From Mycobacterium sp. IS-1742 (lineage in GTDB: Bacteria > Actinomycetota > Actinomycetes > Mycobacteriales > Mycobacteriaceae), in contig NZ_LQIV01000025.1 in assembly GCF_001500125.1 (NCBI RefSeq), positions 1-52,223 on the forward strand: a stretch of DNA of 52,223 nt, given 5' to 3'. This document shows, one piece after another, positions 44,727 to 52,223 of this stretch. Both the position numbers and the translations under genes were made by a program. The notes under the pieces were generated by a model that saw nothing but the letters and a program-made list of their open reading frames with translations, was not told where the DNA came from and did no database searches. Numbering within the stretch: the stretch's first letter is position 1; every line of letters begins with the position of its first letter.

Positions 44727-46775
44727 ATGGCGAGTTCACCCGCACCCACTGCAGCACCGCCCGAGCGGGGCGGCGCGTTGATCAGCCCGCAGCGGCGCAA
44801 CTTGGTCTTCGTCGCCGTCCTGCTGGGGATGCTCCTCGCCGCGCTGGACCAGACGATCGTCGCGACGGCGCTGCCGACCGTGGTGGCCGATCTCGGCGGT
44901 GCCGGCCACCAGAGCTGGGTGGTGACCAGCTACCTGCTGGCCTCGACGATCGTGACCGCGATCGTCGGCAAGCTCGGCGACCTGTTCGGCCGCAAGACGG
45001 TCTTCCAGGCGGCGGTGCTGTTCTTCCTCGCCGGATCGGTATTGTGCGGGCTCGCGAACTCGATGAGCATGCTGGTGGCCGCGCGGGCACTGCAGGGTGT
45101 CGGCGGCGGCGCGCTGATGGTGACGGCCATGGCGCTCATCGGTGAGGTCATCCCGCTGCGGGAGCGCGGCCGCTACCAGGGCGCGCTGGGTGCGGTCTTC
45201 GGCGTCACGACCGTCATCGGACCACTGCTCGGAGGCTTCTTCACCGACCACCTCACGTGGCGCTGGGCGTTCTGGATCAACGTGCCGGTGGGCGTCGTGG
45301 TGTTCTTCGTCGCCGCGGCGGCGATCCCGGCGCTGAGCCGGTCCGGCAGGCCCACCATCGACTACGCCGGCATCGTGTTCGTCGGTCTCGGCGCATCCGG
45401 CCTGACGCTGGCGACCAGCTGGGGCGGGGCCGAATACGCGTGGACGTCGCCGGTCATCATCGGCCTGTTCGTCGCCTCCGCGGTGGCGCTGGCGGTGTTC
45501 ATCCAGGTCGAGAGGCGGGCGGCCGAACCGATTCTGCCGATGCGGCTGTTCGCCAGCCCGGTGTTCACGGTCTGCTGCATCCTGTCGTTCATTGTCGGTT
45601 TCGCGATGCTCGGAGCGCTCACCTTCCTGCCCACCTTCATGCAGTTCGTCGACGGCGTCTCGGCCACCGAATCGGGCCTGCGCACGCTGCCGATGGTGGC
45701 GGGACTGCTCATCACCTCGATGGGCAGCGGCGTCATCGTCGGCCGCACCGGGCGGTACAAGATCTTCCCGGTCCTGGGCACCGCGATCATGACGGTCGGA
45801 TTCCTGCTGCTGTCCCGGATGGACGCCTCCACACACCTGCTGCAGCAGTCGCTGTACCTGTTCGTCCTCGGCACCGGCATCGGGCTGTGCATGCAGGTGC
45901 TCGTTCTCACCGTGCAGAACACCGCCACCTTCGACGACCTCGGCGTCGCCACCTCCGGCGTGACGTTCTTCCGCACCATCGGCAGTTCGTTCGGTGCGGC
46001 CATCTTCGGATCGTTGTTCGCCAACTTCCTCAACGACCGGATCGGGGAGGCCCTGCTGCGCAGCGGGGCGCCACCGGTCGCCGCCGAGTCGCCCCAGGCG
46101 TTGCACCGGCTGGCACCCGATGTCGCCGCGCCGATCGTCGACGCCTACGCCGATTCGCTCGGCCTGGTGTTCCTCTGCGCCGCCCCGGTCGCGGCCGTGG
46201 GCTTCCTGGTGGCACTGCTGCTCAAGGAGGTGCCGTTGCGGGAGATGGAGACCGGCACAGCCGTCGACCTCGGCGAGGGTTTCGCGATGCCCGGCGCCGA
46301 ATCCTCCGAGCAGATGCTCGAATCCGCGGTGGGCCGGTTGCTGCGCAACTCGCCCGACATCCGGCTGCGTTCGGTGGCCGGACGGCCGGGGTGCGAACTC
46401 GACGTCGCGCGGCTGTGGGCGCTCCTGCAGATCTACCGGCACAACCAGGTCTTCGGTTCGGCCAGGTTGAGCGAGATCGCCGACCGGCTCCGCATCCCCT
46501 GCGAGGTGGTCGAACCCGTCTTCGACGATCTGGTGGCCACCGGATATGCCCCCCGAACGGGAGATCTATTGTGGCTCAGCCAGTCCGGGGCCCGTCAGGT
46601 CGACGCCGTGTCGTCGGCCTTCGTCGGCATGATCGTCGACAGACTCGCGACGTCACCCACGTTCGAGGGACGGCCGGACCGGTTGCAGGTGGAGGCGGCG
46701 CTGGAGCGGATCACCCACCGCATGCTCGTGCAGCGCGATTGGGAGTGGGACGACGAACTCGAACGGGCTCGGTGA
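44727..46775 (+). CDS. DHA2-type MFS drug exporter with C-terminal winged helix (Rv1877 type)
   Basis: The 682-residue protein has a 14-segment DHA2 major-facilitator core with LDQTIVATALPTVVADL (motif D1 region), GKLGDLFGRK (motif A) and FGVTTVIGPLLGGFFTD (motif C). These are hallmarks of proton-driven drug/H+ antiporters. After about residue 510 a cytosolic tail of about 170 residues follows, with a winged-helix-like stretch near 555-625 (ELDVARLWALLQIYRHN, ARLSEIADRLRIPCEVVEPVFDDLV). It is the orthologue of M. tuberculosis Rv1877 by length and position. The promoter region has TATAGA and GATATAG. Confidence 0.9.
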   Translation: MASSPAPTAAPPERGGALISPQRRNLVFVAVLLGMLLAALDQTIVATALPTVVADLGGAGHQSWVVTSYLLASTIVTAIVGKLGDLFGRKTVFQAAVLFFLAGSVLCGLANSMSMLVAARALQGVGGGALMVTAMALIGEVIPLRERGRYQGALGAVFGVTTVIGPLLGGFFTDHLTWRWAFWINVPVGVVVFFVAAAAIPALSRSGRPTIDYAGIVFVGLGASGLTLATSWGGAEYAWTSPVIIGLFVASAVALAVFIQVERRAAEPILPMRLFASPVFTVCCILSFIVGFAMLGALTFLPTFMQFVDGVSATESGLRTLPMVAGLLITSMGSGVIVGRTGRYKIFPVLGTAIMTVGFLLLSRMDASTHLLQQSLYLFVLGTGIGLCMQVLVLTVQNTATFDDLGVATSGVTFFRTIGSSFGAAIFGSLFANFLNDRIGEALLRSGAPPVAAESPQALHRLAPDVAAPIVDAYADSLGLVFLCAAPVAAVGFLVALLLKEVPLREMETGTAVDLGEGFAMPGAESSEQMLESAVGRLLRNSPDIRLRSVAGRPGCELDVARLWALLQIYRHNQVFGSARLSEIADRLRIPCEVVEPVFDDLVATGYAPRTGDLLWLSQSGARQVDAVSSAFVGMIVDRLATSPTFEGRPDRLQVEAALERITHRMLVQRDWEWDDELERAR

Positions 46776-46801
46776 TCCCGGCGTACGCGTAGCATGCGCC
46801 C

Positions 46802-47296
46802 ATGAGCCGAATCGGGGACGCCACCCGTGACTTCGCCGATGACGACGTGACGGCCTTCGCGGTCCGCTCACCCGATCTGGGGGCGGCGATGGCAGCCTTC
46901 AGCCAGGCCGTCTACACCAAGGGCCGCCTGCCGTTGCGGGTGCGTGAACTGGCGCGGGTGGTCATCGCGAACGCGAACGAGTGTGTCGTGTGCCAGAACA
47001 CCCGCGACTCCGAGGGTGAGGCGGCCGGCGTCGACGAGGACCTCTACCGGTACAGCGACCAGTGGCGCACGTGGCCGGGTTACAGCCCCGCCGAACGCAT
47101 CGCAGCGGAGTTCGCCCACCGGTTCGCCACCGACCACACCGGCCTGCGCGAAGACGACGACTTCTGGGCCAGGGCGGGCGAGCACTTCGACGCCGAGCTG
47201 ATCACCGACCTTGCCCTGTCCTGCGCCATGTGGGTCGGGATGGGCCGGGTGCTGCGGACGCTCGACATCGGGCAGAGCTGCAAGATCACTCTGTAG
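46802..47296 (+). CDS. Carboxymuconolactone decarboxylase/AhpD-like protein
   Basis: The 164-residue protein is a CMD-fold helical protein with the AhpD-like CxxC in NECVVCQNTRDS and the following RAGEHFDAELITDLALSCAMWVGMGR. The Cys pair suggests a peroxidase or disulfide-reducing role rather than true decarboxylation. It lies 26 bases after the MFS stop and 44 bases before glnA3 on the same strand. Confidence 0.82.
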   Translation: MSRIGDATRDFADDDVTAFAVRSPDLGAAMAAFSQAVYTKGRLPLRVRELARVVIANANECVVCQNTRDSEGEAAGVDEDLYRYSDQWRTWPGYSPAERIAAEFAHRFATDHTGLREDDDFWARAGEHFDAELITDLALSCAMWVGMGRVLRTLDIGQSCKITL

Positions 47297-47299
47297 ATT

Positions 47300-47317
47300 C
47301 CGCCCGCCGCCGGGCGG
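47300..47317 (+). terminator. Short GC hairpin between the CMD gene and glnA3
   Basis: CCGCCCG at 47300-47306 pairs with CGGGCGG at 47311-47317 around a 4-base loop, 3 bases after the CMD stop. It could be a terminator or an mRNA-end stabiliser; there is no U-tract. Confidence 0.45.
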
Positions 47318-47340
47318 CCACTCGGTGAACAATGGGCGTC

Positions 47341-48693
47341 ATGGCAGCCAAACCCCTCGCCGCAGCCGCCATCGCGCAACTCGAGTCCGACGGCGTCGCC
47401 ACCCTGATCGGGACGGTCGTCAACCCGGCGGGGCTGACACACGCCAAGACGGTTCCCCTACGCCGGATGGGCGCCTTCGCGGACCCCGGCCTGGGGGCGA
47501 GCCCGGTCTGGCACGCGTTCACCATCGACCAGTCCGGCATCGTGTTCGGCGAGTCCATCAGCGTGGTCGGCGATCAGCGCATCCGCATCGACCTCGGCGC
47601 GCTGCACATCCTGGGTGACGGGTTGGCCTGGGCCCCCGGCGGATTCTTCGACCAGGACGGCGGACCCGATCCGTACTGCAGCCGGGGTGCGCTGCGCCGG
47701 GTGGAGCACCGGTTGTCGGCGGCGGGGCTGACCGCCTCGGTGGGCCATGAGATGGAGTTCGTCCTGGTCGGCCCGGACGGCGGCCGACTGCCGTCGACGC
47801 TGTGGGCGCAGTACGGCCTGGCCGGGGTGCTCGAATACGAGGGCTTCGTCCGTGACGTCACCGATGCGGCGACGAGTTCGGGGGTGCCGATCGAACAGTT
47901 CCATCCCGAGTACGGGGCCAACCAGTTCGAGATCTCACTGTCGCCGCTTCCGCCGGTCGCGGCGGCCGACTCACTGGTGCTGATGCGGATCCTCGTCGGC
48001 CGGGTCGCGCGCCGGTACGGGATGCGGGTCAGCCTCTCACCCGTCCCGTTCGCGGGCAGCGTCGGAAACGGTGCGCACCAGCACTTCTCGCTGCGGCGCC
48101 ATGGTGTCCCGCTGTTCTCCGACGGCCCGGGCGCCCACGGTATGACGGCCGAGGGCGAATCCGCCGTCGCCGGGCTGGTCGCCGGACTGCCGGAGGCGCA
48201 GGGGGTGCTGTGCGGTTCGCTGCTGTCGGGCCTGCGCATCCAGCCCGGCCATTGGTCGGGGGCCTACATCTGCTGGGGCACCGAGAACCGCGAAGCCGCG
48301 GTGCGGTTCCTGCAGGGCGGGCCGGGCAACGTGCACGGCGGCAATGTCGAGGTCAAGGTCATCGACCCGTCGGCGAACCCGTACCTCGCCTCGGCGGCGA
48401 TCCTCGGCCTCGCGCTCGACGGGATCGAGCACGAGTCGACGCTGCCGCCGGAGACCGGTGTGGATCCGGCCTCGCTCACCGAAGCGCAACGCGCACAAGC
48501 GGGTACGGTGCTGCTGCCCGCCCGGCAGCAGGACGCGCTACGCGCGCTGGAGGGCTCCGCGTCGATGCGCCGCATCCTCGGGGACGCGGTCGTCGACGCC
48601 GTGGTGGCGGTACGACTCTACGAGGCAGAGCATTTCGGCGCCCTGTCGCCGGAGGAGCAGGCCGACAAGTTCCGGATGGCGTGGAGTGTCTGA
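47341..48693 (+). CDS. glnA3: Glutamine synthetase-like protein GlnA3
   Basis: The 450-residue protein matches M. tuberculosis Rv1878 (GlnA3) in length and order: PLAAAAIAQLE start, GASPVWHAFTIDQSGI, WAPGGFF, HEMEFVL, EQFHPEYGANQFEISL, GNGAHQHFSL (glutamate/ammonia site), CWGTENREAAVRF and KVIDPSANPYLAS. GlnA3-type enzymes are divergent glutamine synthetases; in relatives some use polyamines or other amines. The start ATG 47341 gives the same length as Rv1878; ATG at 47332 is in frame. The catalytic core looks intact; the true substrate is uncertain. Confidence 0.9.
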   Translation: MAAKPLAAAAIAQLESDGVATLIGTVVNPAGLTHAKTVPLRRMGAFADPGLGASPVWHAFTIDQSGIVFGESISVVGDQRIRIDLGALHILGDGLAWAPGGFFDQDGGPDPYCSRGALRRVEHRLSAAGLTASVGHEMEFVLVGPDGGRLPSTLWAQYGLAGVLEYEGFVRDVTDAATSSGVPIEQFHPEYGANQFEISLSPLPPVAAADSLVLMRILVGRVARRYGMRVSLSPVPFAGSVGNGAHQHFSLRRHGVPLFSDGPGAHGMTAEGESAVAGLVAGLPEAQGVLCGSLLSGLRIQPGHWSGAYICWGTENREAAVRFLQGGPGNVHGGNVEVKVIDPSANPYLASAAILGLALDGIEHESTLPPETGVDPASLTEAQRAQAGTVLLPARQQDALRALEGSASMRRILGDAVVDAVVAVRLYEAEHFGALSPEEQADKFRMAWSV

Positions 48694-48699
48694 CCCCGC

Positions 48700-49143
48700 T
48701 CAGATCAAGCCGGTCGCGTCGAACACCCAGGAGGTGTCGGCCGTGGCGAGGTCTTCGAGCCAGGTGGGCGGTGCGGTGGCCGTGAGCCCCGACATGTCCC
48801 AGTAGTCCTTCCAGAGGGTGATCGCGCCGTCCTCGACCCGGTGGACGGTGACGAACCGCAGCACGGCGGTCTCGCCGGTCGGCCATCTCCACGTCTCCGA
48901 GTGCTCGTACATCACGTCGACGCCGTTGGTCACGAGCAGGCCGTCGTGGTTCTCGTAGCCGGCGAGCGGTTCGAGCCCCACCTTGAGCCGTTTGACGATG
49001 TCCTCGGGACCCCGGGCGGCCAGCGCCGGTCCGACGGGCATGTCGGCGTAGATGCAGTCGGCGGACAGGTGGGCCTTCACCGCCTCCCAGTCCCGGGCGG
49101 ACAGCGACTTCCACATCCCGAGCACCGTATCCTCAACGGACAC
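48700..49143 (-). CDS. SnoaL-like/limonene-epoxide-hydrolase-like protein
   Basis: The 147-residue protein has the NTF2-like fold pattern: MWKSLSARDWEAVKAHLSADCIYADMPVGPALAARGPEDIVKRL, then LRFVTVHRVEDGAITLWKDYWDM. The second half carries the Asp/Trp/His-type pocket residues of this family. It is usually a small hydrolase, isomerase or binding protein. The GTG start lies 11 bases inside the end of the amidohydrolase gene, so the two are translationally coupled. Its stop is 6 bases from glnA3, convergent. Confidence 0.78.
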   Translation of the reverse strand: MSVEDTVLGMWKSLSARDWEAVKAHLSADCIYADMPVGPALAARGPEDIVKRLKVGLEPLAGYENHDGLLVTNGVDVMYEHSETWRWPTGETAVLRFVTVHRVEDGAITLWKDYWDMSGLTATAPPTWLEDLATADTSWVFDATGLI

Positions 49144-50920
49144 CGGCGAACTCCGCGGTCGAGGTGGACACGGCAGGTGCTCGGTGGGCGGCGCGCAGGA
49201 ACCGCCCGGTGCGCTTCGTGCCCACCAGGCCGGTGGGGGCACCGTCGCGGAACACCGCGTGACCGCTGACCATGACCAGGCTGACCGTGCTGTCGTTGCG
49301 GTTGACCATGCGTTCGAGCCCACCGTAGAAGTCGACGCGGTCCTCGGCGTAGTCGTCAAGGCTCGCGTCGAGGTGTGCCGGGTCGATCACCACGAGGTCG
49401 GCCCGGTCACCGACGCGCAGGTGGCCGGCATCGAGGCGGTACCAGTCGGCGAGTTCACCGGTCAGCCGGTGCACCGCCTGTTCGACGCTCATGAACGGCC
49501 GGCCGGCCTTCTGTGCGTCGTGGACGTGGCGCAGCAGCCTCAGACCCATGTTGTAGAACGCCATGTTGCGCAGATGGGCGCCGGCGTCGGAGAAGCCCAT
49601 CTGAATGCCCGATTCGCGGGCCAGCTTCTTCAGGACCTCCGGCCGGTGATTGGAGATCGTGGTGCGCCAACGGAGTTCGCGACCGTGCTCGAGAACCAGG
49701 TCGAGGAAGGCGTCGACGGGGTGCAGCCCGCGCTCGACACCGACCTGACCGAACGACTTGCCGACGATCGACGCGTCGGGACTGTCGACGATCTCGGCGT
49801 CGAAGAAGTCGCGCTGCCATACCCGCACGCCCATCTTGTTCTCGTAGTCCTTGCGGAAACGCCGCCGGTAGTCCTCGTCACGCATCAACGCGTTGCGTTC
49901 GACCTCGTCGCGCAGGTGCAGCGCGGCCGCGCCCGCCCCGAACTCCTCGAACACCACCAGGTCGATACCGTCGGCGTACACCTCGAACGGCACGGGCAGA
50001 TGCTGCCAGCGGAAGTTGCCGCCGAGCCGGTTGACCGCGCGCGCCACCGGCCCGAGGATCTTGATCGCGTACGGGTTCGACTTCACGTCGGCGGCCGACA
50101 GCAGGCTGGTCTTGAGCGGGTTGCGGAAGAGGCCGAGGGATTGCGCCAGTTGCGATCCGAGGTTCAGCGGGTTGGCGATGTCGGGGGCGGACTGCAACAC
50201 GCGCCCGCTGCGCCGCAGCATCGACTTCAAGCGGCGCAGTTCGCGCGGTCTGGCGTAGGTCGACGGCAGGGTGCGCGAGCGGCACGTGTCGCCGTCGACC
50301 TTGTCGAACAACAGTTGCTGTGAGGACATGCCGACGAACCCGGCGGCCAGCGCCTCTTCGAGCATCTCCTCGAGGCGGGCCTGTTCGCGGCGCGTGGGGC
50401 GCTCGGACCTGCGGGTCGCGCGGTCGAGGCCCATGACGGCGGTCCGCATGTCGCTGTGCCCGATGAATGCGCACACGTTCGGGCCGAGCGGTCGCGACTC
50501 CAGTGCCGTGACGTACTCGTCGCACGTGGTCCAGGTCTTGTGCCGGTCGACCGCGGCGATGACGTGCTCGCGGGGGATCGCTTCGACCCGGCCGAACAGG
50601 TCGCCCGCGTCGGCGCCGTCGACGTGGATGGTCGACAGGGAACACGAACCCAGCATCACCGTCGTCACCCCGTGGCGCAGCGATTCGGTGAGGGCAGGCC
50701 CCTCCAGCACCTCGACGTCGTAGTGGGTGTGGATGTCGAGCATGCCCGGGATCACCCATTTGCCGGTGGCGTCGACGACCCGGGGGCATCCGGTGGCGTC
50801 GAGTTCGTCGGGCGTGACGGTGACGACGTGGCCGTCCCGGATGCCGATGTTGCGGATCGCCGACGGTGCGCCGGTGCCGTCGAACCAGCGTCCGTTGGCG
50901 ATGATCGTGTCGTAGGTCAC
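49133..50920 (-). CDS. D-aminoacylase-type amidohydrolase
   Basis: The 595-residue protein has the N-acyl-D-amino-acid deacylase pattern: YDTIIANGRWFDGTGAPS, DIHTHYDVEV (metal site), HGVTTVMLGSCSLS with its Cys, FIGHSDMRTAVMG, HRPEVLKKL, SDAGAHLRNMAFYN and DRADLVVIDPAHL. It resembles M. tuberculosis Rv2913c in length. The enzyme is cytosolic and zinc dependent, cleaving N-acylated D-amino acids or related imides. GTG at 50920 is preferred; TTG at 50956 would add 12 residues without homology cues. It lies 90 bases downstream of the SDR on the same strand. Confidence 0.88.
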   Translation of the reverse strand: MTYDTIIANGRWFDGTGAPSAIRNIGIRDGHVVTVTPDELDATGCPRVVDATGKWVIPGMLDIHTHYDVEVLEGPALTESLRHGVTTVMLGSCSLSTIHVDGADAGDLFGRVEAIPREHVIAAVDRHKTWTTCDEYVTALESRPLGPNVCAFIGHSDMRTAVMGLDRATRRSERPTRREQARLEEMLEEALAAGFVGMSSQQLLFDKVDGDTCRSRTLPSTYARPRELRRLKSMLRRSGRVLQSAPDIANPLNLGSQLAQSLGLFRNPLKTSLLSAADVKSNPYAIKILGPVARAVNRLGGNFRWQHLPVPFEVYADGIDLVVFEEFGAGAAALHLRDEVERNALMRDEDYRRRFRKDYENKMGVRVWQRDFFDAEIVDSPDASIVGKSFGQVGVERGLHPVDAFLDLVLEHGRELRWRTTISNHRPEVLKKLARESGIQMGFSDAGAHLRNMAFYNMGLRLLRHVHDAQKAGRPFMSVEQAVHRLTGELADWYRLDAGHLRVGDRADLVVIDPAHLDASLDDYAEDRVDFYGGLERMVNRNDSTVSLVMVSGHAVFRDGAPTGLVGTKRTGRFLRAAHRAPAVSTSTAEFAGVR

Positions 50921-51010
50921 GGTGTCATAGAACAGTCCCGGTGCTGCGGGTGTCAACGCTTCCAGTGAACAGATTTGTCGAATTGTCTACTGAGGCGTTG
51001 ACCTGCGGCT

Positions 51011-51934
51011 TCAGTCGGCCCATCCGTCGGGCTGACGGCCGTCGACGTCGGTGAAACCGTACTCGCGGGCGAGTTGGGCGGAGGTCACCGAGCGCTGATT
51101 CCACCTGTGTCTGCGAGCGTCGGCGGCGATCGCGGCCACTGCCCGGCCGACGTAGCGCGGCGTCTCGGAGTCGGCGAAACCGGCCGGGGCCGTCGGGTGA
51201 CCGCCGGGCCGATCCGGCTCCAGTGCCGAGCGCCAGTCGGCTTCGGTGACGCCGTAGTTGTCGAGCATCATCTCCGAACGCAGCCAGCCGGGGGTGACGG
51301 CGACAGCGGTGCCGCCGAACGCCGCCAGCTCGTGGCCGTGGCTGAACGCCAACCGGTTCACGGCGCACTTGACCAAGTCGTAGAACACCGAGACCCGGTA
51401 GTTGTCGGCGTTGTATTCGGCAGTGCCGTCGGTGATTTCGACGAGCAGACCGCCCGGCCTGGCGACCAGGAGCGGAAGCAGGCAGTGCGAGGTGATGAGA
51501 TGCGTGTCTACGCCCAGGCGAACGATGCGCAACCCGTCGTCCAGATCGTGCTCCCACATCGGGCGGTGCCAACTCGACGGCGGCCCCTTGAGCAGCTCGG
51601 CGCCCCAGATGTTGTTGACCACGATGTCGATGTGACCGTGGTCGATGCGCAGCCTCTCGGAGAGTGCGCGCACCTGTGCGACGTCGAGGTGGTCGACACG
51701 GTGGGCGATGCCCCGGCCGCCGAGAGCGGTGACCATCTCCGCGGTTTCCTCGATGGTTTCCGGCCGGTCGTAGTCGGAGCCGCCCCGCGCCGTTCGACTG
51801 CTGCGGCCCGTACAGATGACGGTGGCGCCGGCCTCGCCGAGTGCGGTGGCGATTCCGCGCCCTGCGCCCCGGGTGGCTCCCGCCACCACGGCGACGCGGC
51901 CGCGCAGCGCGTCCGGATCGGGACGCCATCTCAT
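51011..51934 (-). CDS. SDR-family oxidoreductase
   Basis: The 307-residue protein has an SDR nucleotide site in AGATRGAGRGIATAL near residue 19-25, VVNNIWGAELL (NNAG variant), and a YDLVKCAVNRLAFS region replacing the usual YxxxK with Tyr-Asp-Leu-Val-Lys. It has a longer C-terminus than classical SDRs (VTPGWLRSEMMLDNYGVTEADW, then AREYGFTDVDGRQPDGW). It probably acts on a hydrophobic alcohol or ketone. The start ATG 51934 precedes MRWRPDPDALRGRVAVVAG. It is divergent from the Tat lipoprotein at 52001. Confidence 0.85.
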   Translation of the reverse strand: MRWRPDPDALRGRVAVVAGATRGAGRGIATALGEAGATVICTGRSSRTARGGSDYDRPETIEETAEMVTALGGRGIAHRVDHLDVAQVRALSERLRIDHGHIDIVVNNIWGAELLKGPPSSWHRPMWEHDLDDGLRIVRLGVDTHLITSHCLLPLLVARPGGLLVEITDGTAEYNADNYRVSVFYDLVKCAVNRLAFSHGHELAAFGGTAVAVTPGWLRSEMMLDNYGVTEADWRSALEPDRPGGHPTAPAGFADSETPRYVGRAVAAIAADARRHRWNQRSVTSAQLAREYGFTDVDGRQPDGWAD

Positions 51935-52000
51935 GACCCGAGTATGGCGTGCTGGGGCAATCGGTTCCGCCGGTTGGGCGATGAGCGCATACTCGCGAAC

Positions 52001-52223
52001 GTGACCCCGCTGCAGCGCTACATCGCCGAGGAGATCGCCACCGACCACGTCGACGGATTGCTGTCGCGCCGTGAGGCGTTGCGCAGGCTCTCCCTCCTGG
52101 GAATCGGCACCGCGGGCGCGACGGCGCTGTTCGCCGCGTGCGGTGAGAACACGCAGCAGGAAGCCGAGGCGCCGGTGACGTCCAGCGGCGCCGCGACGAG
52201 AAGTGCCCCGCCCCCGGGATCGG
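52001..52223 (+). CDS. N-terminal part of a Tat-type lipoprotein, possibly a dienelactone hydrolase-like enzyme
   Basis: The open frame from GTG 52001 runs to the window end with no stop: VTPLQRYIAEEIATDHVDG, then the Tat motif SRREALRRL (Arg24-Arg25), a hydrophobic stretch and a lipobox ending LFAAC (Cys47). This marks a Tat-exported lipoprotein. From memory, mycobacterial dienelactone-hydrolase-family proteins start this way, but the catalytic part lies outside the window. The gene is 66 bases from the divergent SDR. Confidence 0.72.
   Translation, partial: MTPLQRYIAEEIATDHVDGLLSRREALRRLSLLGIGTAGATALFAACGENTQQEAEAPVTSSGAATRSAPPPGS

Noticed and set aside
50921..51010. TTGTC direct repeats upstream of the D-aminoacylase-type gene as an operator
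   Set aside because: Only two short direct repeats without dyad symmetry; evidence too thin.

Overview
The window reads as mycobacterial chromosome, most like a fast-growing Mycolicibacterium of the M. smegmatis type. GC is high, GTG starts are frequent and genes are tightly packed. Recognisable markers are the Apa (MPT32) antigen, an antigen 85C-like mycolyltransferase, BfrA, the large Rv1877-type efflux protein and GlnA3. The order apa, CPBP protease, Rv1867-type thiolase, then bfrA, Rv1877-type transporter, glnA3 follows the M. tuberculosis Rv1860-Rv1878 backbone, with large accessory blocks in between. A Lon protease, absent from M. tuberculosis, also points to a saprophyte. I see no prophage, insertion sequence, tRNA, rRNA or CRISPR array. 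No stretch over about 300 bases lacks a gene.

Bases 1-6224: the first 71 bases are an exact inverted copy of bases 406-476 and truncate apa, probably an assembly artefact. Then come a small secreted protein, a CPBP protease, a phosphoketolase (xfp) and a thiolase-like enzyme. Bases 6217-18502: a polyol (pentitol/tetritol/hexitol) locus. A SorC-family regulator and an SDR lie on the minus strand. A ten-gene plus-strand run holds a SIS isomerase, FGGY kinase, ribulose-phosphate-epimerase-like protein, two zinc dehydrogenases, an SDR, an ABC ATPase, a permease and two tandemly duplicated binding proteins. The divergent promoter has three phased CATATG-centred operator candidates and the locus ends in a strong terminator. 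The polyol would be imported, oxidised, phosphorylated and epimerised into central metabolism; the ketopentose phosphate could meet the phosphoketolase nearby.

Bases 18480-27775: a minus-strand series with a double-ATPase protein coupled to a winged-helix protein (function unknown), a lipoprotein, a DUF72 gene with an in-frame TGA, an HhH DNA-repair-like protein, a TfoX-like protein, Lon with a HAIR (HspR) box, and a membrane protein. Bases 27802-34545: an antigen 85C-like enzyme, a DUF1810 protein, a GH13 hydrolase with a nucleoside deaminase, a TPR protein, a YhgE/Pip-like membrane protein and its probable TetR regulator with an inverted-repeat operator.

Bases 34646-42982: a cupin, an apparent biuret/allophanate operon (amidase, cysteine hydrolase, permease), a thioesterase, an FUSC exporter, an EthD-domain protein and a crotonase. 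Bases 42979-44619: an iron-storage locus, with bfd and a two-domain dimeric-barrel-like protein divergent from bfrA around an IdeR box. Bases 44727-52223: an MFS exporter with a winged-helix tail, a CMD-family protein, glnA3, a SnoaL-like protein, a D-aminoacylase-type amidohydrolase, an SDR and the start of a Tat lipoprotein. All functional names rest on motif reading and memory of family members; no database search was possible.
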